This document shows, one piece after another, positions 32,433-41,438 of a stretch of DNA of 64,000 nt. The DNA is from an uncultured Oscillospiraceae bacterium (GTDB lineage Bacteria > Bacillota > Clostridia > Oscillospirales > Ruminococcaceae), in NCBI GenBank assembly GCA_934486875.1, contig CAKSPU010000004.1, forward strand, positions 17,211 through 81,210, read 5' to 3'. The notes below the pieces were generated by a model, which was not told the origin of the DNA, ran no database searches, and saw only the letters and a list, made by a program, of their open reading frames with translations. The translations under genes were made by a program, and so were the position numbers. Numbering within the stretch: position 1 is the stretch's first letter; the number at the start of each line of letters is the position of its first letter.

Positions 32433-33674
32433 TTATAAATCAGCATCAAAAGCTTTGTCAAGTGCCTGTCTGAAATCTTCGGTAAGATCTTCGATATCCT
32501 CAATGCCCACGCTTATACGGATACTGTCATCATAAACACCTGCGTTTACCTTCTGGGCTTCGGTGCTGTGGGTGTAAATGGTGCTGGCGGGGTGGATAAC
32601 AAGAGTTCTCACGTCGCCGATATTCGTTGCTATACAGGCATATTTGAGATTATTTATGAGGCTGAATGCCCTTTCCTTGCTGCCTGCACGGATAGTTATT
32701 ATTGCGCCGCCCTTTCCGCCAAGCTCCCTTTCGGTGAGGTCATAATAGGGGCTTGACTTAAGTGCGGGATAGTTGACGGTCACTCTGCCGTCCTCCTCGA
32801 AAAACTCCGCAAGCTTTTTGGCATTGCTGCAAAGGCGCTCCATTCTGAGTCCCAGAGTTTCAAGTCCTATTGAGTTCATAAACGCATTCATCGGTGAGAG
32901 GCAGGCTCCGATATTTCTCCATATGCCGTTTCTGAGCTTTGCAAGGTAGGCAAATTTTCCGAATTTTTTGTATTCGGCAAAGCCCCTGTAGCGCTCGGGA
33001 TCCCACTTGAAGCTGCCGCTGTCGATTATCACGCCGCTTATGGCGTTTCCGCTGCCGTTTATGTATTTCGATGAAGAGTGAACGATGATATCGGCACCGT
33101 ATTCAAAGGGATTTACAAGATAGGGTGTTGCTGTGGTGCTGTCGATTATGAGGGGGAAGCCGTGGGCGTGCGCCGCATCGGCAACTGCCTTTATATCGGT
33201 AACATTGAGCTTGGGGTTTCCGATAAGCTCGGTAAACACTGCCTTGGTCTTATCCGTTGCAAGCCTTTCAACGCTTTCAGCCGTTACCTCATCGGCAAAG
33301 ACTGTTTTTACACCAAAGGCTTCAAGGTCTCCGAAAAGATCTATCGTGCCGCCGAAAAGTGCTGAGCCTGCGATTATCTCGTCACCCGCTTCAAGGATAT
33401 TGAGAAGCGACATCGTTACCGCTGCCATTCCAGATGAACAGGCTATTGCGCCGATGCCCTTTTCCATTGCCGCTGCACGTCTTTCAAAGGAATCCACCGT
33501 GGGATTGCTTATCCTTGTGTATGCAAAGCCAGCAGCCTTGTTGTTAAAGACCGCTTCAAGCTTTTCTGCCGATCCCTGGGCGAATGCACCGGTCTGATAT
33601 ATGGGGGAAAGGGTGGAGCCTGTGGCTTTTTCCTCCCCGAAGCCGTTATGCAGGAGTGCCGTATTGAATTTCAT
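32433..33674 (-). CDS. metY: O-acetylhomoserine/O-acetylserine sulfhydrylase (MetY-type)
   Basis: 413 residues, Cys/Met-metabolism PLP enzyme. PLP Lys203 in VHSSSKYINGSG, substrate and PLP residues in YTRISNPTVDSFE and ACSSGMAAV, plus DSTTATPYLVNP. Long C-terminal region ending SVGIEDIEDL. It should make homocysteine from O-acetylhomoserine and sulfide or carrier-bound thiocarboxylate. Its place in one operon with a ThiS-like carrier, ThiF-like enzyme and JAMM protease matches the thiocarboxylate-dependent methionine pathway. AAGGAG precedes the start. Confidence 0.92.
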   Translation of the reverse strand: MKFNTALLHNGFGEEKATGSTLSPIYQTGAFAQGSAEKLEAVFNNKAAGFAYTRISNPTVDSFERRAAAMEKGIGAIACSSGMAAVTMSLLNILEAGDEIIAGSALFGGTIDLFGDLEAFGVKTVFADEVTAESVERLATDKTKAVFTELIGNPKLNVTDIKAVADAAHAHGFPLIIDSTTATPYLVNPFEYGADIIVHSSSKYINGSGNAISGVIIDSGSFKWDPERYRGFAEYKKFGKFAYLAKLRNGIWRNIGACLSPMNAFMNSIGLETLGLRMERLCSNAKKLAEFFEEDGRVTVNYPALKSSPYYDLTERELGGKGGAIITIRAGSKERAFSLINNLKYACIATNIGDVRTLVIHPASTIYTHSTEAQKVNAGVYDDSIRISVGIEDIEDLTEDFRQALDKAFDADL

Positions 33675-33692
33675 AATTACCGATCTCCTTAC

Positions 33693-34751
33693 TTAGATAA
33701 ATACGGATTCTTCCGTGAGTGCCTTGTTTTCGAGGAGCTGTGCTCTTCCTCCCGATGTTACGAACATTCGGTAAACAAAGACATTCACCTTTTCGCCCAC
33801 CGATATCTTTTCTTCGTCAAAGCTTCGTCTTGCGGTAAGAACAACGCCGTTTACCCTGACAGTGACCTCAACGCTGCTTCCTCGGAATGCTGTGCGCTCC
33901 ACAACTCCCTCGGATACGGAGCTTCTGAATTTGAGAGGCTCGCTTTTCTTGAATATCTTCACAAATTCGGGACGGACGATCGCTTTGTCCGCTCCCTCAA
34001 CGGTGTCAAAGGTGTGGAAGCTGCTGTAATCCTCAAATATTGCAGGCTGACCGAAAAATGTCGCCGCAAATTCAGTTTCGGGTGAGCGGTATATCTGCTC
34101 GGGTGTTCCCGACTGCTCGATATGCCCCTTGTTGGTGATGATTATTTCATCGGCTACCTCAATGGCTTCGTCCTGATCGTGAGTTACGAAAATGCTGGTT
34201 ATGCCAAGCTGGGTTATCATATCCTTAAGTCTGCTGCGAAGCTCCTGCCTTACCTTTGCATCTATTGCGGCAAAGGGCTCGTCAAGGAGCAGCAGGTGCG
34301 GATTCGGTGCAAGAGCTCTTGCAAATGCCACTCTCTGGCGCTGACCGCCCGAAAGCTGGCTCGGGAAACGCTTTTCAAGTCCCTCGAGACCTGTGAGCTT
34401 CAAAAGCTCCGTCACTCTTTCACGTATCTGTTCCTTATCCTGCTTTAACACCTTAAGACCGAATGCGATATTGTCATACACGGTCATATAGCGGAAAAGT
34501 GCGTAGCTCTGGAACACAAAGCCTATTCCTCTTTCGGCGGCGGGGACGTTGTTCACTACCCTGCCGTCAATGATTATATCGCCGCTGTCAGGCTCTTCAA
34601 GGCCCGCTATCATTCGGAGAATGGTGGTCTTGCCGCTTCCGCTGGGTCCTAAAAGTCCGATAAGCTTTCCCTTTTCGATGCCGAAGCTCACATTGTCGGA
34701 CGCTTTGAAGCTGCCGAAGCTTTTGTTGATATTTTTAAGCTCAATGTACAT
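33693..34751 (-). CDS. cysA: Sulfate ABC transporter ATPase CysA
   Basis: 352 residues. Walker A GPSGSGKTT, signature LSGGQRQRVAFARALA, Walker B LLLLDEPFAAID, H-loop VTHDQDEAIE. The C-terminal regulatory TOBE-like region follows (IVRPEFVKIFKK). It drives sulfate or thiosulfate import with CysT and CysW. Overlaps cysW by 11 nt. Confidence 0.93.
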   Translation of the reverse strand: MYIELKNINKSFGSFKASDNVSFGIEKGKLIGLLGPSGSGKTTILRMIAGLEEPDSGDIIIDGRVVNNVPAAERGIGFVFQSYALFRYMTVYDNIAFGLKVLKQDKEQIRERVTELLKLTGLEGLEKRFPSQLSGGQRQRVAFARALAPNPHLLLLDEPFAAIDAKVRQELRSRLKDMITQLGITSIFVTHDQDEAIEVADEIIITNKGHIEQSGTPEQIYRSPETEFAATFFGQPAIFEDYSSFHTFDTVEGADKAIVRPEFVKIFKKSEPLKFRSSVSEGVVERTAFRGSSVEVTVRVNGVVLTARRSFDEEKISVGEKVNVFVYRMFVTSGGRAQLLENKALTEESVFI

Positions 34752-35565
34752 TCTCCGACTCTCTCTTTCCTATGTATTCCACAACGCTTCTTATAACAAG
34801 TATCACTATGGCGGTCATTACAAGTATGGACGAGACCGCAAAGGCGGGAACATATTTAAATTCGTTGAAAAGTATCTCCACGTGGAGGGGAAGCGTATTG
34901 GTCTTTCCTCTCAGATGTCCCGAAAGGACGGAGACCGCTCCGAACTCTCCCATAGCTCTTGCTGCGCAGAGCACAACGCCGTAGAGGAATGCCCATTTTA
35001 TATGGGGAAAGGTTATCTTTCTGAAAATGGTGAAGCCCCCTGCGCCCATAAGCGCCGCCGCTTCCTCCTCGTCTGTTCCCTCGGCTTCAAGGACGGGGAT
35101 AAGCTCTCTCGATATGAAAGGGAATGTTACAAATACCGTTGCAAGGATAATTCCGGGAACTGCGAAAACTATCTTTATATCAAGCTTTTCAAGGAGAGGA
35201 TATACAGCGCTCTGTCTGCCGAATGTAAGGACGAATATGAGACCTGCGATTATGGGGGAAACCGTTACGGGCAGGTCGATAAGAGAACCTAAGAGCTTTT
35301 TTCCTCTGAACCGGAATTTTGTCAGGAGCCACGCCGCAAAAAGTCCGAATACAGTGTTTATGACGGTCGCTGTGACTGCGGCTTCAAGGGTGAGGAGAAG
35401 TGCCTTTACGGTGTATTTATCCGTTATAGCTTCGGCATATACCGCAAAGCCCTGCTTTAATGCTTCCGTTATTACCGTTACAAGAGGCAGCACCAGCATT
35501 ACGAAGATGAACAGAAAGCTTATGCCGATAAGAAGCCATTTTACAAGCTTTGATTCCTTACGCAC
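34741..35565 (-). CDS. cysW: Sulfate ABC transporter permease CysW
   Basis: 274 residues from GTG 35565. Six membrane segments and an EAA loop (EEAAALMGAGGFTIFRKITF). Overlaps cysT by 8 nt and cysA by 11 nt, so it is tightly coupled to both. Confidence 0.92.
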   Translation of the reverse strand: MRKESKLVKWLLIGISFLFIFVMLVLPLVTVITEALKQGFAVYAEAITDKYTVKALLLTLEAAVTATVINTVFGLFAAWLLTKFRFRGKKLLGSLIDLPVTVSPIIAGLIFVLTFGRQSAVYPLLEKLDIKIVFAVPGIILATVFVTFPFISRELIPVLEAEGTDEEEAAALMGAGGFTIFRKITFPHIKWAFLYGVVLCAARAMGEFGAVSVLSGHLRGKTNTLPLHVEILFNEFKYVPAFAVSSILVMTAIVILVIRSVVEYIGKRESENVH

Positions 35566-36400
35566 CTTTGCCGCCTCCCCTGAGTATTTTTGAGTTTCTC
35601 ACCTGAATGAGATTTACAAGAAAAAGTATGAGAAATGATGCCGCAAGCATTACAAGGGCAATTGCCGTTGCGCTGGCATAGTCATATTCCTGAAGCTCCG
35701 ACATTATTATGAGCGGAGTTATCTCTGTTTCAAAGGGCTGATTTCCTGCAATGAAAACCACGCTGCCGTATTCTCCGAGACATCTTCCGAACGCAAGTCC
35801 GAAGCCCGTGAACACCGCAGGCATTATCTCGGGGAATATGACCTGCCGGAATGTTCTGCTCCTGCTTGCGCCGAGGGTAGATGCTGCTTCTTCAAGAGAG
35901 CCGTCGAGCTTTTCAAGCACGGGCTGAACTGCTCTTACGACAAAGGGAATGCCGATAAAGACAAGTGCCACGGTTATTCCCGCACGGGTGTAGGCTATCT
36001 TTATGCCGAATCTTGCAAAGAAGCTTCCGATGATGCCCTTGTCCGCTGTGAGTGATGTGAGGGCGATGCCTGCAACGGCTGTGGGGAGTGCAAAGGGCAG
36101 CTCTATCATTCCGTCCAGGATACGCTTGAAGGGGAAATCATATCTTACAAGCACCCACGCAAGTATCACGCCCATAACTGCATTTATAAGAGAGGCAACG
36201 AATGCTGTGAGAAAGCTTACCCTGAAGCTTGCAAGCACCCTGTCTCTCGTTATCACCGCAATGATGTCGCCAAGACTCAGCTGTGCGGTGAATATGACCA
36301 GGGACGCAAGCGGTATAAGAACTATCACGCTGAGGAGCGTTACGGTCACGCCCATTGAAAGCCCGAAGCCCGGGATTATTCTTTTGTTTGACCTTTTCAT
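35558..36400 (-). CDS. cysT: Sulfate ABC transporter permease CysT
   Basis: 280 residues, six membrane segments, with the cytoplasmic loop LEEAASTLGASRSRTFRQVI typical of CysT. Starts 24 nt after sbp and overlaps cysW. Confidence 0.92.
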   Translation of the reverse strand: MKRSNKRIIPGFGLSMGVTVTLLSVIVLIPLASLVIFTAQLSLGDIIAVITRDRVLASFRVSFLTAFVASLINAVMGVILAWVLVRYDFPFKRILDGMIELPFALPTAVAGIALTSLTADKGIIGSFFARFGIKIAYTRAGITVALVFIGIPFVVRAVQPVLEKLDGSLEEAASTLGASRSRTFRQVIFPEIMPAVFTGFGLAFGRCLGEYGSVVFIAGNQPFETEITPLIIMSELQEYDYASATAIALVMLAASFLILFLVNLIQVRNSKILRGGGKGA

Positions 36401-36424
36401 AACTGCCTGTGCCCTGCCTTTAAA

Positions 36425-37447
36425 TTATTTTCCCTCGTATATCTCGTCGAACACGCCGCCGTCTGCGAAATGCTTCGACTGAGCTTCGTCCCAGCCGCCG
36501 AAATCCGCAATGGTCACAAGCTCAACATTCAGATCGAACACATCTGCATATTCACTGAGGATAGCTTCATTGTACGGTCTGTAGTAATTGTCCCCTGCGA
36601 TGCGCTGTGCTTCGTCGGAGTAAAGGAAGTTCAGATACTCTTCTGCGGCATCTCTTGTTCCTCTCTTGTCAACTACCTTATCCACCACCGCCACGGAGGG
36701 CTGTGCAAGAATGCTTATACTGGGGGTGATCATCTCGTAATCGTCGGGATAGTCTTTGACGGAAAGATACGCTTCGTTTTCCCAGGCAAGGAGCACATCT
36801 CCCTGACCGTTCTCAACAAAGGTTGTGGTAGCTCCTCTTGCTCCCGAATCAAGGACAAGGACGTTTTCGTAAAGCTTCTTTATAAATTCCTTGGTCTTTG
36901 CTTCATCGCCGCCGTAGGCTCTTTCGGCATATCCCCAGGCTGCAAGATAATTCCACCTTGCGCCGCCCGATGTCTTGGGGTTGGGGGTGATTATTCCCAC
37001 ATCTTCCTTGATAAGATCGTCCCAGTCGTGGATATCCTTGGGGTTGCCCTTTCTTACAAGGAAAACTATTGTAGATGTGTACGGTGAGCTGTCGTTGGGG
37101 AACTCGCTCACCCAGCCGTCGTCGATAAGTCCTGCATCTCTTACGGCGTTAACGTCATATTCAAGTGCGAGGGTCACAACATCTGCTTCAAGTCCGTTGG
37201 CAACTTCAAGTGCCTGCTTGCCCGAGCCGCCGTGGGACTGTGTTATCTCAATGTCCTGACCGGTAAGCTCATTCCAGTGCTGTGCAAAAATTTCATTGTA
37301 TGCTTCGTAAAGCTCTCTTGTGGGGTCGTAGGATACATTTGTAAGGGTGACAGTTTCCACGTCCGAGCTGTCAGAGCAGCCCGCAAAGGAAACAAGACCG
37401 ATGACTGCTGCGGATAATAAAGCGATGGCTCTGATATTCTTTTTCAT
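36425..37447 (-). CDS. sbp: Sulfate-binding lipoprotein (Sbp)
   Basis: 340 residues. Lipoprotein signal with lipobox FAGC (Cys about 24), then the family pattern [32 protein letters not shown] and [19 protein letters not shown], all typical of sulfate/thiosulfate binding proteins. It delivers sulfate to CysTWA. It is the first full-length gene after the promoter and the 19-residue leader peptide gene. Confidence 0.95.
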   Translation of the reverse strand: MKKNIRAIALLSAAVIGLVSFAGCSDSSDVETVTLTNVSYDPTRELYEAYNEIFAQHWNELTGQDIEITQSHGGSGKQALEVANGLEADVVTLALEYDVNAVRDAGLIDDGWVSEFPNDSSPYTSTIVFLVRKGNPKDIHDWDDLIKEDVGIITPNPKTSGGARWNYLAAWGYAERAYGGDEAKTKEFIKKLYENVLVLDSGARGATTTFVENGQGDVLLAWENEAYLSVKDYPDDYEMITPSISILAQPSVAVVDKVVDKRGTRDAAEEYLNFLYSDEAQRIAGDNYYRPYNEAILSEYADVFDLNVELVTIADFGGWDEAQSKHFADGGVFDEIYEGK

Positions 37448-37501
37448 AATAAATGACCTCTTTTCGTTATTTTGATCGATGTGAACATATCCGAAAAAAG
37501 A

Positions 37502-37561
37502 TCACTGACATCGTCCGAAACGAAAATTGGCTCTCACCAGCCTAATAAAAAAGTGCTTCAT
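37502..37561 (-). CDS. 19-residue leader peptide before the sulfur operon
   Basis: MKHFFIRLVRANFRFGRCQ, stop TGA. GGAG lies 8 nt before the ATG. It is the first open frame after a consensus promoter and ends 54 nt before sbp. The core LVRANFRFGR is identical to a peptide encoded before metQ (41439-41525), yet six of those ten codons differ by synonymous changes, which points to selection on the peptide. In both, a CGA codon stands directly before TGT (Cys). Likely a regulatory leader sensing cysteine (inference). Confidence 0.7.
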   Translation of the reverse strand: MKHFFIRLVRANFRFGRCQ

Positions 37562-37609
37562 AATCTCAGCTCCAAAAGGATTTTTACTGTCACCTTTGTG
37601 ACTGAGATT
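37562..37609 (-). promoter_or_regulatory. Structured 5' leader that can hide the leader-peptide ribosome site
   Basis: AATCTCAG just after the transcription start pairs with CTGAGATT immediately before the leader-peptide ATG (8 bp); an inner hairpin GTCAC-AAAG-GTGAC lies between. The closing strand directly adjoins the GGAG Shine-Dalgarno, so folding could limit initiation. No known riboswitch class recognised. Confidence 0.5.
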
Positions 37610-37638
37610 ATTATAGCACTTCAATCCTACTATGTCAA
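37610..37638 (-). promoter_or_regulatory. Sigma-A promoter of the sulfur-assimilation operon
   Basis: Minus strand TTGACA (37633-37638) and TATAAT (37610-37615), 17-nt spacer. The -35 is embedded in the palindrome CTAT-TGAC-ATAG, a possible Rrf2/CymR operator. This is the only strong promoter seen for the 14-kb gene string down to 23430. Confidence 0.85.
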
Positions 37639-37698
37639 TAGGTTTTGTAAGGTTTTAGAAAATTTATACATTTCCTACTTAATTAATATGATATTTTT

Positions 37699-38472
37699 TC
37701 ACTTTTTAACAAAATTTTCCTCACGGTCAAAGAAATATCTTCCCGCTTCCGAAGAATACGCTGCCCTTATTCCGAGAGCATCACCCATAACACCGCTTTT
37801 TGCGATATTTTCGGGGGTGTCAAGGGCAATGAGCCGTCCCTCTTTCATCACCGCTATCCTGTCGGAGAACTTAAAGGCAAGCTCAGGGTCGTGCATCACG
37901 GTTATGACCGTTCTGCCGCTGTCACGGAGAGATACGATAAGGTCGGATATTTCAAGCTTGTGCCTGAAATCAAGATAGGTCATTGGCTCGTCAAGGAGGA
38001 TAATGTCCGTGTCCTGGGCAAGGGTCATTGCAATGCGAGCTTTCTGCTGCTGTCCTCCCGAAAGCTCGTTCATCATACAGTCGGCAATGTCCGCAGCTCC
38101 TGCCATTTCAAGGGCTTTGTCAACGATTTTAATATCCTCGGGGGTGTATCTTCTCGGATAGCCGAGATAGGGAAAACGCCCGTGAGATACAAGGGAGCGG
38201 ACGGATATGCTGCCGATGCTCTTCATCTGTTCAAGATATGATATCCGCCTTGCAGCGGCGTTTCTGGACATTTTTGAAATATCCTCTCCCCCTGCATATA
38301 TCCCGCCCGATGTACAGGGGATAAGCCCTGCGCACATAAGGAGGAGGGTACTTTTTCCGCAGCCGTTTGCGCCGATGACAGAGGTTATATTTCCTTTTGG
38401 GAACACTGCCGAAACATCTGAAACAACGATCTTTCTGCCATAGCCGCCGCTGACATTTTTAAGCTCAAGCAC
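37699..38472 (-). CDS. Iron-siderophore/cobalamin-type ABC transporter ATPase
   Basis: 257 residues from GTG 38472. Walker A GANGCGKST, signature LSGGQQQKARIA, Walker B IILLDEPMTYLD. FepC/BtuD class. Overlaps the permease gene by 8 nt. Confidence 0.9.
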   Translation of the reverse strand: MLELKNVSGGYGRKIVVSDVSAVFPKGNITSVIGANGCGKSTLLLMCAGLIPCTSGGIYAGGEDISKMSRNAAARRISYLEQMKSIGSISVRSLVSHGRFPYLGYPRRYTPEDIKIVDKALEMAGAADIADCMMNELSGGQQQKARIAMTLAQDTDIILLDEPMTYLDFRHKLEISDLIVSLRDSGRTVITVMHDPELAFKFSDRIAVMKEGRLIALDTPENIAKSGVMGDALGIRAAYSSEAGRYFFDREENFVKK

Positions 38473-39466
38473 TGTGTCTCGCCTCCTTTTTTCGGATAAG
38501 GAGCCAGAGGAAGAAGGGCACGCCGATGTAGGACACCACTATTCCCAAGGGCATCTCATAGGGGTCAAAAAGGGTCCTTGCCGCCGTGTCGCAGAGGGTC
38601 AGGAATATTGCCCCGATAACTGCGCACAGGGGCAGCACGGCGGTATTTTCCGAGCTGCCCGCAATTTTCCGTGATATGTGAGGAACGATAAGCCCCACAA
38701 AGCCGATGAGCCCCGAAAAGCTTACCGCCGCTCCCGCAAGCACCGCTGCTGCCGTGAGACAGACAAATCTCACAGCTCCCACGTTCATTCCAAGGCTGCC
38801 TGCGGTATTCTCTCCGAGGGAGAGAACATCAAGGTCGTGACTCAGCATAAAGGAGACGATAAGTCCCACAAGTATAAATATCCAGGTGGGGAAAAGGGAG
38901 GACATATTCACTCCCGAAACACCCCCTGTTTTGAATGCCGCCGTGCCTGTGAGGACATCGGGATAAAGGGTCGTCACCGTGTCGATGAATGCATTCAAAA
39001 GGCTCGACACGCCTATTCCCGTGAGAACTATTGTCATTCGTGAGGCTCCCGTTTTCCGTGCAATGCCGTAAACGAGCATCACGGCGGCAAGGGCTCCGAG
39101 GAATGCTGCTGCGGGGCGGAGAGATGGAACTGCGGGAAAAAGGGCGGCGCAGAGGACTGTAAAAAGCCCCGCTCCCGAGTTCACGCCGATTATATTCGGC
39201 GCTGCAAGGGGATTTCCAAGAACCGCCTGTATCACCGCTCCCGCCACTGCAAGCGCCGAGCCTGCAAGCACTGCTCCCAGAAGTCTCGGCAGCCTTATGT
39301 ACAGCACTATCCGCATATCCTGTGAAATGTTTCCGTCAAGCAGATCTATAAAAAGCTCTTTTGGCGATATCCACCGTGAGCCTGCGCAGAGGGCAAGGAC
39401 TGCTGTAAATACCAGCAGCACCAAGCATATGGCGATCTTGCCCCCACGAGGGATCTTCTTATTCAT
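38465..39466 (-). CDS. FecCD/BtuC-type ABC transporter permease
   Basis: 333 residues, about ten membrane segments; family motifs RLPRLLGAVLAGSALAVAGA and GLIVPHISRK near the C-terminus. Pairs with the adjacent ATPase and binding protein, with short overlaps on both sides. Confidence 0.92.
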   Translation of the reverse strand: MNKKIPRGGKIAICLVLLVFTAVLALCAGSRWISPKELFIDLLDGNISQDMRIVLYIRLPRLLGAVLAGSALAVAGAVIQAVLGNPLAAPNIIGVNSGAGLFTVLCAALFPAVPSLRPAAAFLGALAAVMLVYGIARKTGASRMTIVLTGIGVSSLLNAFIDTVTTLYPDVLTGTAAFKTGGVSGVNMSSLFPTWIFILVGLIVSFMLSHDLDVLSLGENTAGSLGMNVGAVRFVCLTAAAVLAGAAVSFSGLIGFVGLIVPHISRKIAGSSENTAVLPLCAVIGAIFLTLCDTAARTLFDPYEMPLGIVVSYIGVPFFLWLLIRKKEARHSA

Positions 39467-40379
39467 AAAGAATATCCTCTAAATACTCGTAAGCTTCCGC
39501 CCAGCGCTCATTGGGCTTGTAATGGAACATATCCTTGGGGAGAAAATACACCTTGCCGTTTTTCACAGCATCTATTTCCGCCCACGCCTTGTTTGAGCCG
39601 AGAACGGCTTCATACTGCGCCTTTGCGGCTTCATCGTCCTCGCCCATAGTGGTGACGAAAACATATTCGGGGTTTGCACGGACAATGGCTTCAAGACTCA
39701 GCTCTTCAAGAACAGAGCTGTCGCTGTCGGCAATATTCACGCAGCCCAGCTGTGAAAGCATCTCACCTGTCATATTGTCGCTGCCCCTTGCCTTAACGCC
39801 CGAAGAATAGGCTCTGAGCAGCAGAATACTGTGGCTTTCCCTGCCCTCACTGCGGGCAAGGACTTCATCGACCTTCTCACGGACATTCTCGCCGTTTGCA
39901 ACGTAAAGATCCTCACGTCCTGTTATATCGGTGAATATTTTCAGCACAGAAAGGTAATCATCAAAATTTTCCACATCAAGTACGGCTGTGGTAACGCCTG
40001 CGGGGTCAAGGACATCGGTTATCTCTGACTGATCCGCAACCGTTCCCGAAACTATGGCAAAATCAACGCCGTCACCGATGATGTTTTCCGTTGAAAGGCT
40101 GTGAACGCCGCCGTAATTCTTCACATCGTCAGGCAGCTCTAGCGTGGGACGGTCAAAGGCATCGCTTGTAACGCCGTAAAGCTCTCCCCCCGCAAGCTGC
40201 CATATTTCAGCAAGGCTTCCCGAAAGGACGGCTGTTTTTTCATAGCTTGTCACCTGCACCTCTCTGCCAAGGGCATCGGTAAAGGTGTAAACAGGCTCTT
40301 CTGCGGCTTTGTCAGCCGAGCAGCCCGACAGGAAGATAAGCGCCGCAGAAAGTGCGGTCAAAATTACATTCTTTTTCAT
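39459..40379 (-). CDS. Iron/cobalamin-type ABC transporter binding lipoprotein
   Basis: 306 residues. Lipobox LSGC (Cys about 20), then FTDALGREVQV, the common start of type III (BtuF/FhuD-like) binding proteins. Ligand not determinable from sequence; iron chelates, heme or cobalamin are candidates. It follows metQ after a hairpin and may be partly read through from that operon. Iron supply would suit the Fe-S-rich enzymes next door. Confidence 0.88.
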   Translation of the reverse strand: MKKNVILTALSAALIFLSGCSADKAAEEPVYTFTDALGREVQVTSYEKTAVLSGSLAEIWQLAGGELYGVTSDAFDRPTLELPDDVKNYGGVHSLSTENIIGDGVDFAIVSGTVADQSEITDVLDPAGVTTAVLDVENFDDYLSVLKIFTDITGREDLYVANGENVREKVDEVLARSEGRESHSILLLRAYSSGVKARGSDNMTGEMLSQLGCVNIADSDSSVLEELSLEAIVRANPEYVFVTTMGEDDEAAKAQYEAVLGSNKAWAEIDAVKNGKVYFLPKDMFHYKPNERWAEAYEYLEDILYE

Positions 40380-40404
40380 ATATCATTCTCCGTGGAAACA
40401 AATT

Positions 40405-40440
40405 TGCCGAGCCCGCCGATTTTTTTCGGCAGACTCGGCA
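40405..40440 (-). terminator. Hairpin terminator after metQ
   Basis: Nested stems TGCCGAG/CTCGGCA and GCCGA/TCGGC read on the minus strand, followed by AAATTTG. Only a weak U-run, so read-through is possible. Confidence 0.55.
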
Positions 40441-40458
40441 GATATCATATCGTATTTA

Positions 40459-41400
40459 TCAGAATATTGCTACAACTGCGCCGTTGTATGTATCTTCAAT
40501 ATACTGCTTTACCTTGTCGGTCTTAAGAGCATTTACAAGAGCTGTGGTCTTGGGGCTGTTCTCATCGCCGTTTCTTACTGCAACGATGTTTGCATAGGTC
40601 TGAGCCGCATCACCGGAAGCGTCCTCGGAAGCGATAGCATCGGAGATGCTAAGACCTGCTGCAAGAGCATAGTTTCCGTTGATTACTGCGAGAGAGCCTT
40701 CATCGCTGTTGCCGAACTGTGCTGCAACGGTATCAGCCTGAACGGTGATGATGTTGTAGCCCTTGTTGTCAACGATGTCGAGAGTTGTTACACCGTCAGC
40801 GGCATTTGCGCCCTCGGGAAGTGTGATAAGACCTTCCTGTTCGAGGAGGAGGAGGGCTCTTGTCTCGTTGCTGTCGTCAGCGGGGATAATGATAGTTGCG
40901 CCGTCGGGAGTTTCTGCAACGGACTCAACGCCGTTTCCGTAAAGTCCGAAGGGCTCGTAGTGGATAGATGCGGCAGCTACGAGATCTGTTCCGTTAGCCT
41001 CGTTGAAGCTGTTAAGGTAGGGTGTGTGCTGGAAGTAGTTAGCGTCGAGGGAGCCCTCGTTAAGAGATGTGTTGGGGAGAACATAATCATCGAAGATAAC
41101 AACTTCAAGGTCATAGCCTGCTGCTGCAAGGTCATCTCTTACCTGCTCGAGGATCTCGCCGTGAGGTGTGGAGGTTGCGCCTACTACAAGCTTTTCAAGG
41201 CCGTCTGAAGTGCTGTCATCGGCAGCAGCGGTGTCCTCAGCGGAAGCATCATCGGCAGCGGACTCGGCAGCGGAAGTATCGGCAGCTGCATCAGCGGCAG
41301 ATGTCTCGGTGGAGGTGGAGGTAGATGCGCCGCAGCCTGTTACAACGGCGGAAAGTGCGAGGGAGAGAATAAATGCGGAAATTTTCTTGAGATTTTTCAT
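40459..41400 (-). CDS. metQ: Methionine-binding lipoprotein MetQ (NlpA family)
   Basis: 313 residues. Lipobox VTGC (Cys about 23), a long Ala/Ser/Thr/Asp-rich linker (about 24-68), then the NlpA fold: LVVGATSTPHGEIL, NEGSLDANYFQHTPYL and SIHYEPFGLY. It delivers D/L-methionine to MetNI. The order metN, metI, leader-peptide gene, metQ is notable. Preceded by GAAAGGAACC. Confidence 0.95.
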   Translation of the reverse strand: MKNLKKISAFILSLALSAVVTGCGASTSTSTETSAADAAADTSAAESAADDASAEDTAAADDSTSDGLEKLVVGATSTPHGEILEQVRDDLAAAGYDLEVVIFDDYVLPNTSLNEGSLDANYFQHTPYLNSFNEANGTDLVAAASIHYEPFGLYGNGVESVAETPDGATIIIPADDSNETRALLLLEQEGLITLPEGANAADGVTTLDIVDNKGYNIITVQADTVAAQFGNSDEGSLAVINGNYALAAGLSISDAIASEDASGDAAQTYANIVAVRNGDENSPKTTALVNALKTDKVKQYIEDTYNGAVVAIF

Positions 41401-41438
41401 AGTGATAGGTTCCTTTCATATTTAAAAAAGATTTATTT

